A DNA stretch of 6,306 bases from Acidilobaceae archaeon. Lineage in GTDB: Archaea > Thermoproteota > Thermoprotei_A > Sulfolobales > Acidilobaceae. A program made the position numbers and the translations under genes. This document shows, in pieces, positions 1 to 5,134 of this stretch (positions within the stretch are counted from its first letter, which is position 1; every line of letters starts with the position of its first letter). The notes beneath the pieces are model-generated. The model was given only the letters and a program-made list of their open reading frames with translations. It was not told the DNA's origin and ran no database searches. The stretch covers positions 1-6,306 of the forward strand of contig JALUDK010000031.1 of the NCBI GenBank assembly GCA_027044005.1, given 5' to 3'.

Positions 1-624
1 CGCCACGCTGATGGCCTCGTCCCATAGACCGTGGAAGCCTAAGTGGGATAATGCGCCTATGACAGATAGTGACGGTATGACCCCGACTGTGCTACGGCCT
101 TCCAGGACTAGTACGCTCCTAACCCCATGCATACCCAGGGTCTTGACCACGTCCACCACCTTACTATTGGGCCCGACGCTTGGGTACCTGGGGGTCGAGT
201 ACCTTATTGCAGGGTCCCTGGCTTCGCTGGGCTCCACTGCCCTTATTATGTCTCTGACCGTTAGTATTCCTGTACCCTTCTCCGTGTCTACTAGGGTAAA
301 GTCTAGCCTGGTCGACGCCATGACCCGTGCAGCCTCTGCTATGCTTATATAACCACTGACTCTCGACGGCCTCAAGGTCTTTAGGAATCCTATTTTCATG
401 GTCTCGAGGTGCCTGGGATCCCTTGCTACTGAGAGCATCCTGTATATGAGGCTGAATATGTTATCCACAGTTATAAACTCCCCTGAGCCTCTTACCATCA
501 CATGTCTAACCCTTTCCCTGGCCATTATCCCTAGTAGATCCTGTACTGTATCGCCCGGGTCTACTGATATTATATTGGTTCTCGCATACCTGGATGCTGG
601 CTCTATTATCATATCTATCGTCAT
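1..624 (-). CDS. CBS-domain protein, partial (C-terminus beyond left edge)
   Basis: The minus strand reads open for 208 codons from an ATG at 624 to base 1 without a stop. It begins MTIDMIIEPASRYARTN. I see three CBS-like repeats: about residues 18-64 (VDPGDTVQDLLGIMARERVRH), 89-132 (ISIAEAARVMAS then GILTVRDIIRAV) and 148-192 (VGPNSKVVDVVKTLGMHGVRS then GVIPS). A fourth probably follows outside the window, giving two Bateman modules. CBS pairs usually bind adenine nucleotides or S-adenosylmethionine and act as soluble regulators or as domains of enzymes; nothing here identifies a ligand or partner. The start is bounded by an in-frame TAA at 640-642. The alternative start is the ATG at 612. 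A TATA-like box at 651-662 implies a very short leader, so it is probably transcribed separately from the GNAT gene 68 bp upstream. Plus-strand ORFs over this stretch are shadows. Confidence 0.88.
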   Translation of the reverse strand, partial: MTIDMIIEPASRYARTNIISVDPGDTVQDLLGIMARERVRHVMVRGSGEFITVDNIFSLIYRMLSVARDPRHLETMKIGFLKTLRPSRVSGYISIAEAARVMASTRLDFTLVDTEKGTGILTVRDIIRAVEPSEARDPAIRYSTPRYPSVGPNSKVVDVVKTLGMHGVRSVLVLEGRSTVGVIPSLSVIGALSHLGFHGLWDEAISVA

Positions 625-650
625 ACCCCAGTTCCGTGCTTAACACGTTT

Positions 651-662
651 GATACTATTTAT
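651..662 (-). promoter_or_regulatory. TATA-like box for the CBS-domain gene
   Basis: On the minus strand this reads ATAAATAGTATC, an AT-rich archaeal TATA-like element in a GC-rich neighbourhood. Its centre lies about 33 nt before the ATG at 624. A start site 25-27 nt downstream would leave a leader of only about 8-10 nt, as is common in Crenarchaeota. GGGG lies one base before the ATG, too close to act as a normal ribosome binding site. Inferred from position and composition only. Confidence 0.5.
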
Positions 663-692
663 CTCTTCCAGTCCTAATATGTGATTCCAGTT

Positions 693-1235
693 TCAGGGCA
701 GATCCAGGACGAGCTTGATCATATCACCCATATTCTCCTCGACCCTGAACCCCACCTTTCTAGCCAGCCTAAGGGCCCTGAAGTTGCCGGGGAGTATATA
801 GGCTACGGCCCTCCTCACCCCCGTTATCCTGGCCGCCTTGAGGAGTGCCCTGGTTAGGATCCTACCTATACCCATACCCTGGTAATCGTCATGCACAACA
901 ACCCCCACCTCAGCCAGGCCGCCGGATGCTGGAACCACCTCGGCGGAGCCTATTATGGCGTCCCCGGCCTCAGCCACAACCACAGCGCCCCCAGAATCGA
1001 AGACCCTCTCCAGGTACGGCTTGAGGTCCCGCGACACGTTCATGAATCTAAGGTAAAGGGTCTCGGATGATAGGCTCCTATAGAACTCTGCTATCCTGTC
1101 CACCTCATCCCTACAGGCGCCCCTAACCCTTACCTCTAACGAGCCGACCCTGCCAGTGGCAAGATCGACGCCGCATAGGCTGTCTAGCCTCACCACGCAG
1201 CACCCAATGCTGGGGGTGTGCCCCGCCCCTGACAC
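693..1235 (-). CDS. GNAT family N-acetyltransferase (Pat-like)
   Basis: A 180-residue protein from a GTG start. GNAT features are in order: strand 1 and helix near residues 33-52, the signature SLSSETLYLRF at 54-64, the acetyl-CoA pyrophosphate loop QGMGIG at 119-124 following the strand EVGVVV (109-114), and the C-terminal N-x-x-A-x-x-L-A-x-K-x-G-F motif at about 151-163. The SLSxExxYLRF signature is shared with the GNAT domains attached to acyl-CoA synthetases and with the Pat protein acetyltransferases. Crenarchaeal Pat acetylates the chromatin protein Alba, so that is a reasonable but unproven role; a small-molecule or other protein substrate is equally possible. Glu109 is a candidate general base. 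The start is uncertain. A GTG at 1196 has a GGTG motif four bases upstream and would give a 167-residue protein that still keeps the whole domain; the extra N-terminus of the long form is Gly/Pro-rich and looks non-conserved. Confidence 0.9.
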   Translation of the reverse strand: MSGAGHTPSIGCCVVRLDSLCGVDLATGRVGSLEVRVRGACRDEVDRIAEFYRSLSSETLYLRFMNVSRDLKPYLERVFDSGGAVVVAEAGDAIIGSAEVVPASGGLAEVGVVVHDDYQGMGIGRILTRALLKAARITGVRRAVAYILPGNFRALRLARKVGFRVEENMGDMIKLVLDLP

Positions 1236-1248
1236 CCGGCGGCCATAC

Positions 1249-1269
1249 AGCCCCCGCTGACACGGGGCT
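1249..1269 (-). other. GC-rich hairpin in the divergent region
   Basis: On the minus strand the sequence reads AGCCCCG, a six-base loop TGTCAG, then CGGGG-GCT. It forms a stem of about seven pairs with one bulged G. It lies between the TATA-like element near 1305 and the GNAT start, so it would sit in that gene's leader RNA. The loop belongs to a direct repeat: CTGACAC (plus strand) occurs at 1257-1263 and again at 1229-1235 over the GNAT start codon. Possible operator or mRNA structure; no direct evidence of function. Confidence 0.35.
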
Positions 1270-1298
1270 CATGGTCCCGCGGGCTCTTGCAGCGGGGC

Positions 1299-1334
1299 CT
1301 ATACATATAGTACATGCCTGAACGTATTATTTCA
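1299..1334. promoter_or_regulatory. Divergent promoter region between GNAT and kinase operon
   Basis: This is the only AT-rich patch in the 136-bp gap between the diverging genes. Two TATA-like elements are visible. ATACATATAG at 1301-1310 reads CTATATGTAT on the minus strand and is well placed for the GNAT gene, with a start site near 1279. GTATTATTT at 1324-1332 would place a plus-strand start near 1353, about 19 nt before the TTG of the operon's first gene. Assignment to each direction is inferred from spacing; either could serve both. Confidence 0.5.
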
Positions 1335-1357
1335 TAGGCGGGCCTGCTAGCCGCGTC

Positions 1358-1363
1358 GAGGGG
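1358..1363 (+). promoter_or_regulatory. Ribosome binding site deciding the TTG start at 1372
   Basis: GAGGGG lies eight bases before TTG 1372. An in-frame TAG at 1348-1350 closes the frame upstream and there is no ATG or GTG between them, so this purine tract supports TTG as the start of the maltokinase-like gene. The next in-frame ATG is residue 45. Confidence 0.5.
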
Positions 1364-1371
1364 CCACAGGG

Positions 1372-2586
1372 TTGGATATAGCCAAGTGCATCGGGGATGG
1401 GAAGCACCTCAGGGTTGCATCCACGCTATGCGGGCTAGAGCTGGAGCATTGCCTGGAGTGGAGGGGTGTTAAAGCTGCTGTTACCCGTGGGTGTGGGAGG
1501 CGCATGGTACTGCTGGGCCCCCAAGAGGGGGATATGGACGCCTTCCTCAGGGAGGCCGCCTCGGGCAGGGTGCCCTGGGTTAGTGGATGCAACCTAGATG
1601 CTAGGCTTGAGATTGAGGGATACGGGCTCAGGGGCATACTGGCCCGGGGGGATGGGGTCGTCGTGAAGCTGCTCTCCCTGGCCGTGGAGGATAACCCGGA
1701 GTACGGTGTGCTGACCCACCTCTTCCGGGTGGAGCCGGGCCTGGTGCCCGAGCCTCTGTGCTCTATGAGGGTTAACGGTGTCCAGGTCGGGATCGCCACT
1801 AGGGCTATAGAGGGGGAGCCGCTGGCGGTCGAATTTATATCCTCGGCCTCCCGGGGCCTGGTACCTCCCTCTCTGGGGGAGTTAGCCCGTGGTGTGGCTA
1901 GGCTTCATAGGGCCCTCTACGGGTGCTTGGAGGAGTGGTGCAGGCCACGACGTGTAACCCGGGATGACGTGGAGAGGTGGGCCGGGCGGCTGGCTTGGAG
2001 GGCTAGGTTGTTGAGGCGCATAGTAGCCCCCGAGGATTTGGGCGTGGTTGAGGCTCTTGACTCTATGGAGGAGCTAGCCGGGCTCATGGCCAGGTCCTAC
2101 CGGGATATGGAGGGGATCCCGGCTATCAGGATCCATGGGGACCTCCACCTATACCAGGTCTACAGGACCCCTGGCGGTCTCGTCTTCACAGACTTCGAGG
2201 GAGAGCCGTACCGGGAGCCCGCTAGGAGGGACGAGCTCGAGCCCCCGGCGAGGGACCTGGCAACACTGGCTAGGAGTATCGACTACGCCTCAGTGCTAGC
2301 CCTGATGGAGAGGGGTATGGACGCGGGGGAGGCAGCGTTGGAGGCTTCTAGGGGGATGAGCTCCTGGAGGGAGAGAGTGTCTAGTAGGCTACTCGAGTTA
2401 TACCTAGACGCGCTGGGGGATGGCCCCTTGGCTGAGGGTGACTGGGAGTCCGGGCTCGCCTTCTGGCTCGCGGAGAGGGCTAGCTACGAGCTTGTCTACG
2501 ACATGATTGAGGGGACCGGGCTGCATCATATACCCCTAAACGCTATACTCAGGATAAGGGATACATGGCCCAAGGTGGCATGGTGA
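1372..2586 (+). CDS. Maltokinase-like sugar kinase (APH/protein-kinase-like fold)
   Basis: A 404-residue protein from a TTG start. It has the layout of maltokinases (Mak/Pep2), which phosphorylate maltose at C1 with ATP and share the aminoglycoside phosphotransferase fold. Visible are an N-terminal cap (about 1-80), the ATP-site lysine in VVVKLL (Lys99), the linker-like NPEYGVLTHLF (108-118), the catalytic loop IHGDLHLYQVYRT (254-266, catalytic Asp257), the metal-binding DFEGEPYREP (274-283, Asp274), the family motif ARDLATLARSIDYA (293-306), and the C-terminal ERASYELVYDMIEGTGLHHIPL (368-389). The H-G-D-x-H-x-x-Q-V and D-F-E-G-E-P motifs separate this family from ordinary APH enzymes. No trehalose synthase, GlgE or glucan-branching gene is in view, so the usual maltose-1-phosphate pathway is unsupported. 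Related actinobacterial enzymes use glucosamine, so the substrate stays open. First gene of the cluster; its end overlaps the next start. Confidence 0.82.
   Translation: MDIAKCIGDGKHLRVASTLCGLELEHCLEWRGVKAAVTRGCGRRMVLLGPQEGDMDAFLREAASGRVPWVSGCNLDARLEIEGYGLRGILARGDGVVVKLLSLAVEDNPEYGVLTHLFRVEPGLVPEPLCSMRVNGVQVGIATRAIEGEPLAVEFISSASRGLVPPSLGELARGVARLHRALYGCLEEWCRPRRVTRDDVERWAGRLAWRARLLRRIVAPEDLGVVEALDSMEELAGLMARSYRDMEGIPAIRIHGDLHLYQVYRTPGGLVFTDFEGEPYREPARRDELEPPARDLATLARSIDYASVLALMERGMDAGEAALEASRGMSSWRERVSSRLLELYLDALGDGPLAEGDWESGLAFWLAERASYELVYDMIEGTGLHHIPLNAILRIRDTWPKVAW
2574..2577 (+). promoter_or_regulatory. GGTG ribosome binding site for the DUF2797 gene
   Basis: GGTG lies inside the end of the kinase gene. 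It is two bases before ATG 2580 and five before GTG 2583, but downstream of ATG 2565. The same GGTG-N5-start arrangement precedes the ROK gene. It therefore favours starts at 2580 or 2583 over the longer one at 2565. A start at 2583 would make a GTGA overlap with the kinase stop. Confidence 0.5.
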
Positions 2587-3482
2587 CGCCTGGGTTGGCC
2601 AGGTCTATCCTCAGGCTGGTTCACAAGGTCCTTGAGGGGCCTAGGGTAGAGAGGATCTCTGAACCCCTGTCCAGCCTCCTGGGCAAGGGGGAGGACTACG
2701 TGGTTCAGGTCTACACGGCTAGGCTAGACTCACTCATAGTCCAGAGCCCCGGTAGTGCTGACGCCTATAGGCATAGGGGCCCCATAATGCTAGCCGAGGA
2801 GCCTTGGAGAACCTATTGTAGGTGGCATGACGGCCCCCTGGACAGGAGGGACAAGCCCTGGGAGAGGCTGTACTGCACCATAGAGGCCAGGGACTATTGT
2901 AGGTACCACAGGAGGAGTACCCGGTCGCTATATGACATCTGCCTGAGCCTGAGGGGGCCCCAAGCCCTGGAGGCTTGCAGGAGGGTGGACGAGGAGGTCT
3001 CGGGAGAGTACGCTCTGTACCTGACACATACTGGCAGGAGCATAAAGGTGGGCGTGACAAGGTCCTTCCGCCTCCTAGACCGCATAGCAGAGCAGCCCCA
3101 CAGCCTAGCCACTAGGCTGGCCATATACGACTCCCTCTACAAGGCTAGGAAGGCTGAGATGACGGTGTCTAGGAGCGGGGTGGCCAGGGAGGTGGGTGCT
3201 AGGAAGCCCAGGAGGCCCGACCCGGGGGCCGCCGCTCCTGCCCTGTCTTACGCCGCCGAGAGGGTGGCTAGGTTGCTGGATGTGGAGTGGGATGGCCAGT
3301 TCTTCAGGGTTAAGCCGCCTGACGGGCTATTCTCGGGTCACCCAGCTACCCCCAGCCCTAGGCTAGGCGTGCTGGAGCCTGTGGGCTACTGGGGAGGCCT
3401 GCTCCAGCTATCGGGAGGCGGTGGTCTGGTTGTTTTGAGGGTTAAGGACCTTCTCCATAGGGACTCGGTGGTGCTGGTTTGA
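2580..3482 (+). CDS. DUF2797 family protein, function unknown
   Basis: About 300 residues. Recognised as DUF2797 from two blocks. The first is a Cys/His-rich segment: TYCRWHDGP (Cys80, His83), LYCT (Cys99), and YCRYH (Cys107, His110), followed by Cys121 and Cys133. This may bind a metal. The second is YALYLTHTGRSIKVGVTRS (about 144-162), followed by RIAEQPHSLATRLAIYDSLYKARKAE. The tyrosine strand followed by K-V-G-V-T-R and a leucine/arginine helix recalls GIY-YIG-like domains, but I do not see a full catalytic set and make no nuclease claim. The C-terminal part is Gly/Leu-rich and unassigned. The start was chosen from the GGTG motif at 2574; an in-frame ATG at 2565 would add five residues. 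It overlaps the preceding stop by seven bases and the following ROK start by four (TTGA), so it is translated as part of the operon. No biochemical role is known to me. Confidence 0.8.
   Translation: MVTPGLARSILRLVHKVLEGPRVERISEPLSSLLGKGEDYVVQVYTARLDSLIVQSPGSADAYRHRGPIMLAEEPWRTYCRWHDGPLDRRDKPWERLYCTIEARDYCRYHRRSTRSLYDICLSLRGPQALEACRRVDEEVSGEYALYLTHTGRSIKVGVTRSFRLLDRIAEQPHSLATRLAIYDSLYKARKAEMTVSRSGVAREVGARKPRRPDPGAAAPALSYAAERVARLLDVEWDGQFFRVKPPDGLFSGHPATPSPRLGVLEPVGYWGGLLQLSGGGGLVVLRVKDLLHRDSVVLV
3470..3473 (+). promoter_or_regulatory. GGTG ribosome binding site for the ROK kinase
   Basis: GGTG is followed by five bases and the TTG at 3479. A second overlapping GGTG lies at 3467-3470. The motif fits the archaeal anti-Shine-Dalgarno sequence and supports a TTG start that overlaps the DUF2797 stop as TTGA. 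Confidence 0.55.
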
Positions 3483-4411
3483 AGGTCATAGCGGTGGATC
3501 TGGGGGCTACAAACCTTAGGGTCGCCCTCTTCGAGGATGGCTCCCTGGTCAGAGTTGTCAGGTCTAGGACGCCCAGGGAGGGCGGGAGGGAGAGTATAGC
3601 TAGGGCGATAGTATCCATGGCCAGGAGCCTCCTAGGCGGCGATAGGCCTGATGCTGTGGGGATAGCTAGTATAGGCCCCCTGGACCTGGAGAGGGGGTGG
3701 GTCGTTGGTACTCCTAACCACCCGTTGAGGACCTTTCCACTGCGTGGCCCCGTGGAGGAGGGGTTGGGCGCCCCTGTGTACCTGTATAATGACTGTGTAG
3801 CCGCTGTCTGGGGCGAGAAGGTCCTGGGCTCTGGCAGGGGGATGAGGGATCTCGGCTACATTACTATAAGCAGCGGGATCGGGGGTGGCTTCATAGTAGA
3901 CGGTAGGCTACTCCTAGGTAGGAGGGGCAACGCCCACGAGGTGGGCCATATTGTAGTGGATCTTGACTCCGGGGCATTGTGTGGGTGTGGCGGCATGGGC
4001 CACTGGGAGGCTCTAGCCTCAGGTGCTAACATACCTAGGACAGCCACCCTCTACGCATCCTCGTGGGGTGGCCCCGCCTCGAGGGCCTACGAGCTCGCTA
4101 GAGAGGGTAGCCTATCCCCTGAAGCATTATACTCGCTAGCTAGGCAGGGGGATCCCTTTGCCTCTAGCCTGGTAGACTACCTTAACAGGGTCCACGCCGC
4201 TGGCTTAGCTTCTGTAGCGGCTGCCTATGACCCTGAGGCCGTGTTCCTGGGTGGTAGCGTCTACTTGAATAATGAGGATCTTATACTGCCCGGGGTGAAG
4301 AGGTACCTTGCTAGGTACTCTATCTGGAGCCCCGAGTTGAGGAGGGCTACCTACGGCCACGATGCGGTGCTTTATGGGGCCGCCGCGGTGGCCCTGGAGC
4401 CCCCGGGTTAA
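3479..4411 (+). CDS. ROK-family ATP-dependent hexokinase/glucokinase
   Basis: A 310-residue protein, the usual ROK length, from a TTG start. It carries the first phosphate loop DLGATNLRVALF (7-18), the catalytic NDCVAA (Asn104-Asp105), the second phosphate loop ISSGIGGGFIVDG (130-142), the sugar-binding HEVGHIVVD (Glu154, His157), the zinc motif CGCGGMGHWEALASG (168-182), and the adenosine-side FLGGSV (256-261). It would phosphorylate glucose, and probably other hexoses, at C6 in the cytoplasm. Characterised crenarchaeal ROK kinases from Aeropyrum and Sulfolobus are broad-specificity hexokinases, so fructose, mannose or glucosamine are plausible too. The third zinc cysteine of the bacterial CxCGxxGCxE motif is His175 here. 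There is no N-terminal DNA-binding domain, so it is an enzyme rather than a ROK repressor. It starts in a 4-nt overlap with the DUF2797 gene and ends 27 bp before the next gene. Confidence 0.93.
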   Translation: MKVIAVDLGATNLRVALFEDGSLVRVVRSRTPREGGRESIARAIVSMARSLLGGDRPDAVGIASIGPLDLERGWVVGTPNHPLRTFPLRGPVEEGLGAPVYLYNDCVAAVWGEKVLGSGRGMRDLGYITISSGIGGGFIVDGRLLLGRRGNAHEVGHIVVDLDSGALCGCGGMGHWEALASGANIPRTATLYASSWGGPASRAYELAREGSLSPEALYSLARQGDPFASSLVDYLNRVHAAGLASVAAAYDPEAVFLGGSVYLNNEDLILPGVKRYLARYSIWSPELRRATYGHDAVLYGAAAVALEPPG

Positions 4412-4432
4412 GGGTTAAGAGCCCCGGGATGC

Positions 4433-4436
4433 GGTG
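4433..4436 (+). promoter_or_regulatory. GGTG motif before the GTG start at 4439
   Basis: GGTG lies only two bases before GTG 4439, closer than at the other junctions. The frame is closed upstream by the ROK stop at 4409-4411 and no other in-frame start exists between, so GTG 4439 is the only early option. ATG 4429 is in another frame that stops early. Confidence 0.4.
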
Positions 4437-4438
4437 TT

Positions 4439-5134
4439 GTGTTAGGCTGGTGGGTAGCCTCGTCTGGCCTGCTGGTTGCCTGGCTCAGGGGGGACCCGGA
4501 GTCTATGCGTGGCCTAAGCAAGGTGGCCCCCCTCTACGAGGCTCAGGGCGTCGTCTTCCTCCTCCCTGCCCCGGGGGAGCCCGTTATTGCTGATGTAGCC
4601 GTCCTCCCCCGGGAGGGTAGCCCTGAGGGCCTCCTCTACGATTATAGCGTGGTTAGGGCGTCTAGGATCGTTAGGAAGCCCGGCTTCAGGGAATCCTTGT
4701 TCGACGCCCTCTCCGGTCCCCGGGGCTTCTTTAGGAGCCTGGTTATAGGGCTTGATCCTGGCAGGGAGTGTGGTGCTAGCGTTATCGGTGATGGCCTCCT
4801 TCTCGACGCCTCGAGGATGCCCTGCGGCGAGGTTGGCGGGTATGCTAGGGGTATACTGGCCGATGCTCCGTATAGGGTCTACTCGATATACCTGGGCGAT
4901 GGGCCGGGGTTTGAGGATGCGGCTGCCTCCCTCTCGGGGGAGGGCCTGGAGTATACCGTGCTTGAGGAGGGGTACACGACCCGGGGGCCTCTGCCTGGTG
5001 GGGGCCTGGTCAAGGATAAAGATATTCTGGCATCCATCAGGATAGCGTATAAAGGTGTCTATGGTGGAGACTGGGTCGCTCGCAGGGTTCCTAGAGGGTA
5101 TCGAAGTCGAGAGGGTGCCTGGGGTTCTGTCTAG
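4439..5134 (+). CDS. Uncharacterised protein with RuvC/RNase H-like motif
   Basis: A 231-residue protein that I do not recognise as a named family. The N-terminal 95 residues are mixed hydrophobic/charged, with strands such as QGVVFLLPAP (36-45) and PVIADVAVLP (48-57). Residues 101-117 read LVIGLDPGRECGASVIG, the first strand of a RuvC/RNase H-like fold with Asp106 where the first catalytic acid sits. The segment YSIYLGDGPGFEDAAASL (148-165) could be the second core strand and helix. DKDILASIRIAY (193-204) resembles the C-terminal acidic helix of such nucleases, with Asp195 as the candidate last acid. The fold assignment is an inference from motif spacing; nuclease activity is not shown. The last 28 or so residues are Arg/Gly/Trp-rich and are encoded in the overlap with the UbiD gene. 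It sits 27 bp after the ROK gene, in the same direction. Confidence 0.75.
   Translation: MLGWWVASSGLLVAWLRGDPESMRGLSKVAPLYEAQGVVFLLPAPGEPVIADVAVLPREGSPEGLLYDYSVVRASRIVRKPGFRESLFDALSGPRGFFRSLVIGLDPGRECGASVIGDGLLLDASRMPCGEVGGYARGILADAPYRVYSIYLGDGPGFEDAAASLSGEGLEYTVLEEGYTTRGPLPGGGLVKDKDILASIRIAYKGVYGGDWVARRVPRGYRSREGAWGSV
5054..5057 (+). promoter_or_regulatory. GGTG ribosome binding site for the UbiD gene
   Basis: GGTG lies three bases before ATG 5061 and six before GTG 5064, inside the end of the preceding gene. It supports the long N-terminus of the UbiD protein and so a true 74-nt gene overlap. Confidence 0.5.

Noticed and set aside
11..643. Two plus-strand open frames (11-352 and 398-643)
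   Set aside because: They lie antisense to the open minus-strand CBS-domain gene, whose repeats are recognisable; the plus frames are Ser/Thr/Leu-rich with no motif.
625..692. Terminator between the GNAT and CBS genes
   Set aside because: No T-rich run or stem-loop is visible on the minus strand; only the TATA-like box can be supported.
1347..1799. A 150-codon minus-strand frame opposite the maltokinase-like gene
   Set aside because: Ser/Pro/Thr-rich shadow with no motif, antisense to a well-supported gene and crossing its start region.
2734..3124. Overlapping minus-strand frames opposite the DUF2797 gene
   Set aside because: Low-complexity Cys/Pro/Ser-rich translations, antisense to conserved DUF2797 blocks.
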